From the NCBI GenBank assembly GCA_016934175.1, contig JAFGTI010000040.1, positions 1 through 26,896 of the forward strand: a DNA stretch of 26,896 bases, read 5' to 3'. Positions 8,365-15,393 of this stretch are shown here, in pieces (position 1 is the stretch's first letter; each line of letters begins with the position of its first letter). This stretch comes from Acholeplasmataceae bacterium. Lineage in GTDB: Bacteria; Bacillota_I; Bacilli_A; Acholeplasmatales; Acholeplasmataceae. The notes below the pieces were generated by a model that did not search any database, was not told the DNA's origin, and saw only the letters and a program-made list of their open reading frames with translations. Position numbers and translations under genes: made by a program.

Positions 8365-9938
8365 GAAACAATATCCTTATAATAACAGCTGTGTGAACTA
8401 AACTTAGGATTCTCAGCAATCTTTAATGCTTGGACAGCAGCTGTGTATAATTTGTGTTCATCAGTTGCATCAGATCCACCAACAGCGATTCCAGAGAAAA
8501 CTTCTAATTCAACACTTAAAGATCCATACTGCATCACAAGATTTAAGAATGTTGGATTTGATTTAATGCCATTAGCTAAGATATCCATCTTTCTTGGATC
8601 AGTAATCGTAATTGCAAATTCAATACCTGAAACTCTAAATATGTCTCCACTTTCAGTAACAAAGGTTGTTCTTAACTTTTTAATATATTCTGCCATCAAC
8701 ATATTTCCAATTTCTCTACCATGGGTTTCGTTAATCTTTGGCATATTCTTTAAACGAATAACAATAAGTTGAAAATATCTATTATCATTAAATAATTTAT
8801 TCATTGAGACCAACATTTCGTTATGATCTTTTAATTTGTCTAACTCATCTATATTACTTGCTAAATAGTGTTTGGTTTTCATTGGGTTAAGTGTACCCAT
8901 AATAACGGCTCCACTTTGATCTTCAAAAAGACGTTTACCTTTTTCCTTAAACCACATGTATCTACCATTAACCATCACACGATATGAGGTTGAATAATGT
9001 GTCTTATTAATTGTTAAATCGCCCAACATAGCCAAATACTTCTTTAAATCTTCAGCTTCAATGAGTCTTCTAAAATCCGTTAGATCCATGGTATTACTTG
9101 GAAGTTTTATCATACTAACTAAAGCATCACTTGCCCAAATAGTTCTTTCATCTAAATCAATATAAAATAAGCCTTCTTCACTAATTTCTAGTGTTGCGAT
9201 AAATTTATGTCGAATACTCTCTAATTCTCCATTACGTTCGTTTAATTCTTTTTCTACAGCTAGTAAATCAAAATCAGTCTTCTTTTCTCCAACACATATT
9301 CTTCCTTTATATCTACCTAAAGCAAAGACAGGTTGCATAACCATATGAAGTATAACAGGATTCCCATCAAAATTTAAAAATGATATTTCTTGAACTTCGT
9401 TATCTCCTTGTTTAGCTCTTTCCTTGAATCCTTGATAATAATTTTCTAATGATCGATTGTTTACATCCTGTCCATTAAACTTCGTAAATCTAATTGATTT
9501 ATTGAAAATATTGAACAGTTTCTTACCTATAATTTCTTCTTTGTCTAAATTGAGTTCGCTTAAAAGACTTGCTGACATATCTTTAATTCTTTCTTTTCCA
9601 TCAACAACATAATACGCATTCCATTTACTATTTTTAATTGACTTAACAAATAATTGGTAATGGTTTGCTTTAAGAATTGCAGTTTTAAAAGTTGAATAAA
9701 GAATAAGAATGAATACAAAGTAAACGAAGAAATTAAAGCCAATATAGATATTTTCATATAATTCATTACCCAAAATCATAGCATAATAAATAACAAAAAC
9801 CATCACAGAGATGGTAATATTAAAAAACGCGATAATCAAACGATTACGCAAAACCTTTTCACTTTGGATGCTTTGTATGATTACCATAAACAAAGTAAAT
9901 AACGTTATGATTAATGGATAAATCGGATGTTGCAGCAT
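8361..9938 (-). CDS. Membrane PAS-PAS-degenerate GGDEF sensor protein
   Basis: A 525-residue protein. Three membrane segments lie near residues 8-22, 34-54 and 62-82. Two PAS-like domains follow (about 100-215 and 245-350; the second has the closing pattern YRVMVNGRYMWFKEKGKRL). The C-terminal domain (about 365-520) has the layout of a GGDEF domain. The signature is degenerate: GGDEF reads SGIEF (437-441), and the metal-binding Asp of the first motif is replaced in VIRLKNMPKINETHG (R395). It is therefore unlikely to make c-di-GMP. GdpP has a similar degenerate GGDEF, but the DHH/DHHA1 phosphodiesterase part is absent here. The gene follows cdaA and a microprotein, so a link to c-di-AMP control is plausible. 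The ribosome binding site (GTGGTGAT) is weak. Confidence 0.8.
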   Translation of the reverse strand: MLQHPIYPLIITLFTLFMVIIQSIQSEKVLRNRLIIAFFNITISVMVFVIYYAMILGNELYENIYIGFNFFVYFVFILILYSTFKTAILKANHYQLFVKSIKNSKWNAYYVVDGKERIKDMSASLLSELNLDKEEIIGKKLFNIFNKSIRFTKFNGQDVNNRSLENYYQGFKERAKQGDNEVQEISFLNFDGNPVILHMVMQPVFALGRYKGRICVGEKKTDFDLLAVEKELNERNGELESIRHKFIATLEISEEGLFYIDLDERTIWASDALVSMIKLPSNTMDLTDFRRLIEAEDLKKYLAMLGDLTINKTHYSTSYRVMVNGRYMWFKEKGKRLFEDQSGAVIMGTLNPMKTKHYLASNIDELDKLKDHNEMLVSMNKLFNDNRYFQLIVIRLKNMPKINETHGREIGNMLMAEYIKKLRTTFVTESGDIFRVSGIEFAITITDPRKMDILANGIKSNPTFLNLVMQYGSLSVELEVFSGIAVGGSDATDEHKLYTAAVQALKIAENPKFSSHSCYYKDIVS

Positions 9939-9950
9939 ATCATCACCACA

Positions 9951-10124
9951 CTATAGATTTGGAAGTATGTAAACTAAAAATATCATAATGGCTGTAATAA
10001 TAAAAGCTAATACAAAAGATAGCCATCTATTTTTACTATAAAACACCGAAAGTTTTTCGGCAAAATTACGATTAGAAATTGCTTTAAGTGGTTCAAAAAT
10101 TAAATTCAATATTTTTTTCATCAT
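9951..10124 (-). CDS. Small membrane protein, 57 residues, in the cdaA operon
   Basis: A short gene starting at tandem ATGs (10124 and 10121) preceded by GAGG about 9 nt upstream, ending with TAG at 9951. It starts 10 bp after the cdaA stop and ends 12 bp before the sensor gene, so it fills the gap exactly. Residues 1-30 look amphipathic and basic (MMKKILNLIFEPLK then KAISNRNFAEKLSVFYSKNR). Residues 34-55 form one membrane helix (WLSFVLAFIITAIMIFLVYI). I recognise no family. Tight operon packing, a ribosome binding site and a clean helix make it likely to be real. It sits where cdaR normally lies in Bacillota, but has none of CdaR's YbbR repeats. Confidence 0.75.
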   Translation of the reverse strand: MMKKILNLIFEPLKAISNRNFAEKLSVFYSKNRWLSFVLAFIITAIMIFLVYILPNL

Positions 10125-10134
10125 CTGTATATCC

Positions 10135-10881
10135 TCACTTCATGAACATGTTGATGTATTCCATCAACTTGTCTCGATCATTGATTTTGAGCATAATACC
10201 TTCAATAGCAATGGATATATGTCCTGTTTCTTCTGAAACAATTATCGTCATGCTATCTGTAATTTCACTAATACCTAAGCCAGCACGATGTCTTGACCCC
10301 ATCGTCTTATCAAAATTCTCATTATCTGATAAAACAAAATAGGCTCCAGCACATAAAATACTATCTCCACGAATAATCACTGCACCATCATGCAGCGGTG
10401 TATTAGGTGTAAAAATATTAATCAGTACTTCTTTTGAAACTTCACTATTCATCATAATCGCTCTTTCAGCATACTGATCAAGTGTATTGTGCTTTTCAAT
10501 AGTAATTAAAGCCCCTATTTGTTGACTTGATAAATATAAAGCAGCATCAATTACAGATTGTTTTGTTTTTTCACTACCCATTACTAACATGTCGTTTCTA
10601 GTATCTGATTTCCAGGCAATTTCTAACGATCTTCTAATATCAGGTGCCATAATAACAATCATCAATACAGGTAACCATTGAGCAAGGTAACTTAAAATTG
10701 GTCCACTAACTAGAAATTCAAAATAATTAGCAATATATGCGAGAACATAAACCAACAAAAAGGAGACTGCAATACTTAACATTCTCTTGTTGCCAATTAT
10801 AAATTTTACTAGGAAAAAAACAAGAACCCACACAAAATAAGCATCAATAATGATTTTCCAAATCGGGATACCAAATAACAT
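10135..10881 (-). CDS. cdaA: Diadenylate cyclase CdaA (c-di-AMP synthase)
   Basis: A 248-residue membrane enzyme that makes cyclic di-AMP from two ATP. c-di-AMP controls potassium and osmolyte transport in low-GC Gram-positives. Three hydrophobic segments lie in residues 8-80. The DAC domain then carries LHDGAVII (D165, G166, A167) and GSRHRAGLG (R197, H198, R199), the two catalytic motifs, both intact. It is slightly shorter than B. subtilis CdaA (273 residues). AAAGGAGC lies before the ATG, downstream of a likely promoter at 10910-10937. It is the first gene of a seven-gene operon. The usual partners cdaR and glmM do not follow; a microprotein and a PAS/GGDEF-like sensor do. Confidence 0.96.
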   Translation of the reverse strand: MLFGIPIWKIIIDAYFVWVLVFFLVKFIIGNKRMLSIAVSFLLVYVLAYIANYFEFLVSGPILSYLAQWLPVLMIVIMAPDIRRSLEIAWKSDTRNDMLVMGSEKTKQSVIDAALYLSSQQIGALITIEKHNTLDQYAERAIMMNSEVSKEVLINIFTPNTPLHDGAVIIRGDSILCAGAYFVLSDNENFDKTMGSRHRAGLGISEITDSMTIIVSEETGHISIAIEGIMLKINDRDKLMEYINMFMK

Positions 10882-10909
10882 ATCATCGCGCTCCTTTTTT
10901 ACTAACCCT

Positions 10910-10937
10910 ATTATATCACAAGTACAATATCCAACAA
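10910..10937 (-). promoter_or_regulatory. Promoter of the cdaA operon
   Basis: Minus strand -35 TTGTTG (10932-10937), 16-bp spacer, -10 TATAAT (10910-10915). A TSS about 7 nt further on gives a leader of roughly 20 nt before the cdaA ATG. It has the same TTGTT/16/TATAAT layout as the promoter at 5199-5226. Confidence 0.5.
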
Positions 10938-11035
10938 TATAATAAATGGTATATATCAGTCTATTTTTAAAAGAAATCTTTTAATGAAGTAACTTACACA
11001 AATAGTTATCAATTATTTATCAAGTGGAGTCTCTA

Positions 11036-11064
11036 TTGTTTTTTTTCGCATAACAGTCTATAAT
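11036..11064 (+). promoter_or_regulatory. Promoter of the hflX leader transcript
   Basis: -35 TTGTTT (11036-11041), 17-bp spacer, perfect -10 TATAAT (11059-11064), giving a TSS near 11071. The transcript would carry a leader of about 320 nt before hflX. Divergent from the cdaA promoter about 100 bp away. A hairpin with GATTC/GAATC and CTAT/ATAG arms (about 11078-11105) starts the leader. Confidence 0.6.
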
Positions 11065-11125
11065 AATGATAGATATGATTCGCCTATTACTCAGTTATAG
11101 ATGAATCAACAAGGGAGGTCAAATC

Positions 11126-11173
11126 ATGTATATTACTACTTATCAATTCAATAAAGTAACTTCAAGTTGCTAA
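11126..11173 (+). CDS. hflX leader peptide, 15 residues
   Basis: Reading frame MYITTYQFNKVTSSC followed by TAA. The ribosome binding site AAGGGAGGT (11111-11119) is the strongest in the window and lies 7 nt before the ATG, so translation is very likely. No family is recognisable, as expected for a leader peptide. The antiterminator arm begins 2 nt after its stop codon, so a ribosome finishing this frame would cover that arm. This geometry is known from ribosome-mediated attenuators of antibiotic-response genes in Bacillota. That translation controls hflX here is inference. Confidence 0.65.
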   Translation: MYITTYQFNKVTSSC

Positions 11174-11174
11174 A

Positions 11175-11244
11175 CATACAAGGTAAGAAAACATTTGAAT
11201 TTGACCAAAATTTATTTTAGTCATGAATCAAAGATCCTTGTGTG
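11175..11244 (+). promoter_or_regulatory. Predicted antiterminator structure in the hflX leader
   Basis: The arm CATACAAGG (11175-11183) can pair with CCTTGTGTG (11236-11244) in 9 consecutive pairs, one of them U-G. The enclosed segment folds by itself: TTTGA (11194-11198) with TCAAA (11228-11232), TGAC (11202-11205) with GTCA (11220-11223), and AAAA with TTTT around a 4-nt loop. The 3' arm is also the 5' side of the terminator at 11231-11269, so the two forms exclude each other. Confidence 0.6.
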
Positions 11245-11269
11245 AATTCACAATGGTCTTAATTTTTTT
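11231..11269 (+). terminator. Leader (attenuator) terminator upstream of hflX
   Basis: AAGATC (11231-11236) pairs with GGTCTT (11255-11260, one U-G). After a single mismatch TTGTG (11238-11242) pairs with CACAA (11249-11253). The 11-bp stem has a 6-nt loop and is followed by AATTTTTTT. It lies 120 nt before the hflX start and about 190 nt after the likely TSS, so it would stop transcription before hflX unless disrupted. Confidence 0.75.
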
Positions 11270-11391
11270 AAGACAAAGGGTTGCATTAATTATCATGCAC
11301 TGTGATAACCCACTATTGTTAGTCAAAGTCTTAAATAAACATTTCTGACAAAGGGGTACTGCCTATCAAAATGATAGAGAAGAAGGTATAT

Positions 11392-12648
11392 ATGGATCAG
11401 GCATTACTTGTAGGTCTTAGTTATAAAGAATCTACAGAAGAAACACAAAGTTCATTAGATGAACTAGAGCATTTAGCACTTGCCCTAGATATTCAAACGA
11501 AAGACAAAATCATTCAAAATGCGAAAACTATTTCCCCAAAATATTATATAGGGAGTGGTAAAGTAGCTGAAATTAAAAAAATGATTGAGGTCTTAGATAT
11601 TAATCTTGTTATTTTTGATGATACACTATCACCAGCTCAACTAAAAAATTTAGAAAAAGAACTAGATACTCAAGTCATTGATCGCAGTTTTTTGATTCTT
11701 TCTATATTTGCAGAAAGAGCTCAAAGCAAGGAAGCTGAATTAGAAGTTTCACTTGCCCAAAAAATGTATTTATTACCACGCTTAATCGGTATGCGAAATT
11801 CATTATCTAGACAAGGTGGTGGTTCATATAACGCAAAAGGTCCGGGTGAAACAAAATTAGAACTCGATCGAAGACGTTTAATGCATGAAGTATCTGTAAT
11901 CAAAAATGAATTAACAAAAATTAAAGCTGAAAAACAAATTTCAAGAAAACAAAGAATTAAATCTCAAATTCCAGTTGTAGCCCTAGTTGGTTACACGAAT
12001 GCTGGTAAATCTTCATTGATGAATAGCTTAAGCAGTTATTTGAAAAATGAATCAGAACCAGTATTAGAAAAAGATATGCTTTTTGCTACCTTGGATACAA
12101 AAGCAAAACGATTGCAAAAAGAAAATTATCCACCCTTTATACTGATTGATACTGTTGGTTTTATTAATAAACTTCCTCATGAACTCATCCGTTCATTTGA
12201 ATCAACTTTAAGCGATGTAGTTCATGCAGATTTACTACTACATATCGTTGATGGTGCTTATTTTAACTACCACCAAATTGATACTACAAAATCAGTGCTA
12301 AAGGAGATAGATGCAGATCAAATAGAACGACTTCTTGTCTTAACTAAAAAAGAAATTGCACTATCCGAACCACCTATTCATGATGATTTTATCTTTATTT
12401 CCAACAGGACTAAAGAAAATATAGATGTACTTGTAGATACTATATATGGACACCTCTATAAAGAAAGTAGAATTCAACTACTTAAAATCCCATTTGATCA
12501 AGGTCAAATTTATTCTCATTTGAAAGAAAGTACAACAATCCTTGAAACGAGATATGAATCTGATGGGACACATGTGAAAGTAATTTTAACACCAGATCAA
12601 ACAATACAATATAAATCCTATATTATTGACAAAAAAACCGCTAACTAA
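11392..12648 (+). CDS. hflX: GTPase HflX (ribosome-splitting factor)
   Basis: HflX binds the 50S subunit and splits stalled or hibernating 70S ribosomes using GTP. In Listeria and mycobacteria it protects against ribosome-targeting antibiotics. The N-terminal domain holds the glycine-rich SLSRQGGGSYNAKGPGETKL and a coiled-coil that leads into the G domain. G1 is GYTNAGKSS (about residues 200-208), G3 is DTVGFINKLPHEL, and a C-terminal domain follows. I chose the ATG at 11392 (418 residues): AGAAGG lies 5 nt upstream and the protein begins MDQALLVGL like typical HflX. An in-frame ATG at 11371 would add seven residues but has only a distant AAAGGGG. The gene is monocistronic and ends inside a shared terminator. 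Expression is probably controlled by the attenuator upstream. Confidence 0.95.
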   Translation: MDQALLVGLSYKESTEETQSSLDELEHLALALDIQTKDKIIQNAKTISPKYYIGSGKVAEIKKMIEVLDINLVIFDDTLSPAQLKNLEKELDTQVIDRSFLILSIFAERAQSKEAELEVSLAQKMYLLPRLIGMRNSLSRQGGGSYNAKGPGETKLELDRRRLMHEVSVIKNELTKIKAEKQISRKQRIKSQIPVVALVGYTNAGKSSLMNSLSSYLKNESEPVLEKDMLFATLDTKAKRLQKENYPPFILIDTVGFINKLPHELIRSFESTLSDVVHADLLLHIVDGAYFNYHQIDTTKSVLKEIDADQIERLLVLTKKEIALSEPPIHDDFIFISNRTKENIDVLVDTIYGHLYKESRIQLLKIPFDQGQIYSHLKESTTILETRYESDGTHVKVILTPDQTIQYKSYIIDKKTAN

Positions 12649-12657
12649 GCGGTTTTT
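12631..12657. terminator. Bidirectional terminator between hflX and the convergent hydrolase gene
   Basis: A perfect 9-bp stem (AAAACCGCT with AGCGGTTTT) encloses a 5-nt loop, with A- and T-runs on both sides, so it can work in either direction. Both convergent reading frames end inside it: the hflX stop is 12646-12648 and the minus-strand hydrolase stop is 12641-12643. Confidence 0.9.
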
Positions 12658-13498
12658 CGTTTATAAAGTCTTCAAATTTTTCAATTAATTCGTCTGCATT
12701 AATCATTAAACTAAATCTATCACTTTCAATAAATTCAAGTTTTGGATGATCGAACAATTCAACCAAGGTCTCAATCAACTCAGCTCCTCCAAAAGGATCA
12801 TTATCGTGACCATAAAAAATTAAAACATTTTGACCCAAGTGACGAAAATCTTCGGGCTTGAATGAATATGTATCAATGAAGCTTTTAATTAGTCGCATTT
12901 GTAGTTTTTCATCTTCTTCAGAATAATTTGCGATCATGTACTCAAATAAATCAATTTCAGATTCATCCTTTATTGCTGTTTCAACTTGTTCGAGAAATAC
13001 ACCTTTTACTGAATCTAATGGCATGACTTTCCTAAGTTCTTCCAGTTCCTTTACAACAGCTAATACATCTTGAATAACTTGCTTTGATGCTTCATTCATA
13101 TGCGTAGTTTTTGTCAATGTATTGTATAAAATAAGACGGTCTACTTTATGAGGATATTCATAAGCAAAAGCTTGAGCAAAACTTCCTCCATGACTCGCTC
13201 CAAATATCGTAATTTGATGTATTCCTAAACTATCTAAGAGCTTATCTACAATTCGAGTAAGTTCTTTAATATTTTTAATGTTATGGGGATAATCGAGGGT
13301 TAAGATTCGATTTTTTTTAGCTAAAGGAGAAATAATCTTAAAATAGGATTCAGTGGGAAACATACTGCTTCCCATAAGAATCAGTATCACTCTTTCGCCT
13401 TCTCCAAATAGCCTATATGTCATTTCATAATTTAAATATGTAAATGGGAGAGATTTATATGTTTTTATAAATTTTAAAAAGCTTTCGAATACTTTCAT
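12641..13498 (-). CDS. Alpha/beta-hydrolase-fold protein, catalytic His apparently lost
   Basis: A 285-residue alpha/beta hydrolase. The nucleophile elbow is GASHGG (S102), with oxyanion-side LMGSS near 41-45 and a usual GHDNDP segment near residue 230 that could supply the acid. At the place where the family has its catalytic histidine (commonly a GHF-like turn before the last helix) the sequence reads ESDRFSLMINADE, with Arg instead. It may be inactive, use another histidine, or my alignment may be off by a few residues. There is no signal peptide or membrane segment, so it is cytoplasmic. It starts 11 bp after the Nudix gene with AGAGG as ribosome binding site. The substrate is unknown. 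Confidence 0.8.
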   Translation of the reverse strand: MKVFESFLKFIKTYKSLPFTYLNYEMTYRLFGEGERVILILMGSSMFPTESYFKIISPLAKKNRILTLDYPHNIKNIKELTRIVDKLLDSLGIHQITIFGASHGGSFAQAFAYEYPHKVDRLILYNTLTKTTHMNEASKQVIQDVLAVVKELEELRKVMPLDSVKGVFLEQVETAIKDESEIDLFEYMIANYSEEDEKLQMRLIKSFIDTYSFKPEDFRHLGQNVLIFYGHDNDPFGGAELIETLVELFDHPKLEFIESDRFSLMINADELIEKFEDFINEKPLS

Positions 13499-13509
13499 AA
13501 TTTCCTCTT

Positions 13510-14028
13510 TTACAGATTAAATTGCTTTTTCAAATCATAGAGAACAGCTAATTCACGTTGAATCCATGTAGCAATTTCATGATGTTTTTTAGCTGCTTCA
13601 ATATTACCATAAATTGCCTCGTCTATAGAAACGAACTTAAGTTGATAGCCATATTCATGCTCATAATCATCAAGTTTTGTTGACGTAATTTCATCATAGA
13701 TATCGCATAAATAGTAATGAGAATCCATTTCAAAGATTTCATTCTCATCAAAAATAGATCTTCTTTTTTCTATAGATTTTCCATAAAAAGAAATCGACTC
13801 TTTAATAATTATTAATCCAGTTTCCTCTTTGGTTTCTCTAATTACAGTATCTATATCCGTTTCATCATTTTCTTTTCCCCCACCTGGAAACTTAAATTCA
13901 TTAAATTTTGAACTTGATATAAGTGCAAGTTTTTGATCTTTGAAAATAATTGCTCTAACGGCAATTCTTTTATAATATTTATGACACATGTCGTAATTCT
14001 TAGAATCGAAATGTTCAATAATTCTCAT
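13510..14028 (-). CDS. Nudix hydrolase
   Basis: A 172-residue protein. The Nudix box GGKENDETDIDTVIRETK, continuing EETGLI, fits the GX5EX7REUXEEXGU pattern completely, so the metal-binding glutamates are intact. Upstream, the strand AVRAIIFKDQKLALISSS and the FKFPGGG turn are typical. Substrates of the family range from oxidised nucleotides to NDP-sugars and cannot be read from the sequence. The ~20-residue N-terminal extension and the helical C-terminus (EAAKKHHEIATWIQREL) recall small uncharacterised Nudix proteins of Bacillota. It is the first gene of a two-gene unit with the alpha/beta-hydrolase-like protein. The ribosome binding site is weak (GGTGA). Confidence 0.88.
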   Translation of the reverse strand: MRIIEHFDSKNYDMCHKYYKRIAVRAIIFKDQKLALISSSKFNEFKFPGGGKENDETDIDTVIRETKEETGLIIIKESISFYGKSIEKRRSIFDENEIFEMDSHYYLCDIYDEITSTKLDDYEHEYGYQLKFVSIDEAIYGNIEAAKKHHEIATWIQRELAVLYDLKKQFNL

Positions 14029-14417
14029 AGTTCACCAATCTCTATAATCTTCTAGATTAATCAATTTATATTCTCTAATTATTCTTCTATTACTTGTTTA
14101 TAAACCCATAATAAGTATTGACTCTATACTATTACTTTAACACACAGTTCCATATTCCTTAATACTAAGAATATATTAAAATCGAAATATATAGAGTACC
14201 TCTTATAAAATTTTTCACATTTTACAGAATTTCTTTGTTTCTTCTAGATCGTTAATAATAAAAAATTAAAACACCTAATTTGTAGGTGTTTAGTGTAGAG
14301 TTTGTCTATTCGTTATTCTAGTTCAAGAAATACAATGTGCTTGGTACACGCTATCATATTAAACTTGCATCTCAATCTATATCATTTGCCTCAAATTTTT
14401 GGTGTTGAAAGTTACTT
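14029..14417. other. Intergenic region between the cupin operon end and the Nudix gene
   Basis: 389 bp without a supported gene. It must contain the Nudix promoter (14029-14160), for which I could not find a convincing -35/-10 pair, and it holds the terminator of the cupin operon (14256-14290). The 127 bp between that terminator and the cupin stop have no open frame with a ribosome binding site on either strand, so the operon has a long 3' untranslated end. Confidence 0.6.
14256..14290 (-). terminator. Intrinsic terminator of the TetR-MsrQ-like-cupin operon
   Basis: A perfect 8-bp stem AACACCTA/TAGGTGTT (14270-14277 and 14283-14290) with a 5-nt loop. On the minus strand it is followed by TTTAATTTTTTATT. 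It lies 127 bp beyond the cupin stop. Confidence 0.8.
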
Positions 14418-14747
14418 TTATTTATAATTTTTCTTAGGTGCTGGAGTCTTGACAATTATCAGTTCAAGTATTTCTTTATTATTATTCCTAACATTCATTG
14501 TAGTGTCATAGGGTATATTTAATACTATTCCTTTTTTATATTGAGTAATTGCATTATCGTTTAACCCAATAGAAAGTGTTCCTCTGATAACAGTCATATA
14601 CAAGTTAGCATTTGATTGATGAATTGGGAGTCCTTCTCCTTTTGGAAAAACAAGATGGAGATACTGAATATTATCATCAAAGATAACTGTTTCAATAGTA
14701 TTTTCATCAGTTTGAGCATTTTGAAACACCTTAGCTGTTAATTCCAT
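14418..14747 (-). CDS. Small cupin-fold protein
   Basis: A 109-residue single cupin. The first cupin-like motif is HLVFPKGEGLPIHQSNANLYMTVIRGTL (about 31-58), and the second is KGIVLNIPYDTTMNVRNNN (about 72-90). Only one of the usual His metal ligands (H43) and no clear Glu/His set are present, so metal binding is doubtful and it may be a ligand-binding or sensor cupin. It follows the haem membrane protein by 3 bp with GGAG upstream. It is the last gene of the TetR-controlled operon. Redox-linked small cupins often accompany such membrane proteins, but the role here is unknown. Confidence 0.78.
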   Translation of the reverse strand: MELTAKVFQNAQTDENTIETVIFDDNIQYLHLVFPKGEGLPIHQSNANLYMTVIRGTLSIGLNDNAITQYKKGIVLNIPYDTTMNVRNNNKEILELIIVKTPAPKKNYK

Positions 14748-14750
14748 TTT

Positions 14751-15392
14751 TTATTGATCTCCTTTTTTAAATTTTTGTTCTAGATTCTTTTTCATTGCCA
14801 TTAAATATGGTTTTTCATGTTTGAAAAAATGATATGGTTTATACAAGAAATATGGTGTAAATAGCACAATATATATCAAAGTGTTGGGCATTATTGAAAC
14901 TAAAACAAGATGAATAAATATCAATAAATATGCTAAGTATGCAAAACGTTGAAGTTTTTTCCATTTAAACATGATTTCTGGATTGTCAACTTTTTTGAAA
15001 GAAGTTATAAACAAGGGAATCATCACCAAATAAGCCAATAATCCAATGATATCAAATAAGCCATTGTTAACAAATTTATCAATGAAATAAAAAATTGCAT
15101 GTGGTGTAAGAATTATAAATCCAATGATTGAGTAGATTGACCTGACAGAATATAAATGTTTGTAAATTTGACTTTCACGATTAAATATTCCCGTAATCAT
15201 AACAACATAAAAGAATGCAAACCCAAGAAATCCTTGGTTAATGGGTATCGATACAGAAACATTTCTAAAGATAACAGATAATACTCCTATGATTGTAAAT
15301 ACTCCATATTGTAAATATTTGTATTTTTCTATCTTATCTGATAAAAAATATCCCGCTAACCCGATTAAGATGATAAACAAAATTGAAATCAT
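14751..15392 (-). CDS. MsrQ/YedZ-like haem-binding membrane protein (ferric reductase-like)
   Basis: A 213-residue polytopic protein with about six to seven membrane segments. It has the layout of the MsrQ/YedZ branch of ferric-reductase-like proteins: SVRSIYSIIGFIILTPHAIFYF (H98) matches the RRxLGL..H helix, IPLFITSFKK matches the PLAxTS turn, and WKKLQRFAYLAYLLIFIHL (H161) matches the WKxLHRLxYL...H helix. The histidine normally found in the LHRL position is Gln (Q148), leaving one His pair, enough for a single b-type haem. It starts 1 bp after the tetR stop and is followed 3 bp later by the cupin. The electron donor and acceptor are unknown. A paralogue with the same His/Gln pattern lies at 17435-18412. 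Confidence 0.75.
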   Translation of the reverse strand: MISILFIILIGLAGYFLSDKIEKYKYLQYGVFTIIGVLSVIFRNVSVSIPINQGFLGFAFFYVVMITGIFNRESQIYKHLYSVRSIYSIIGFIILTPHAIFYFIDKFVNNGLFDIIGLLAYLVMIPLFITSFKKVDNPEIMFKWKKLQRFAYLAYLLIFIHLVLVSIMPNTLIYIVLFTPYFLYKPYHFFKHEKPYLMAMKKNLEQKFKKGDQ

Positions 15393-15393
15393 A

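Noticed and set aside
14300..14417. Possible 30-codon frame on the plus strand downstream of the cupin gene
   Set aside because: No ribosome binding site, no promoter, and it runs into the cupin stop on the opposite strand. More likely 3' untranslated sequence.
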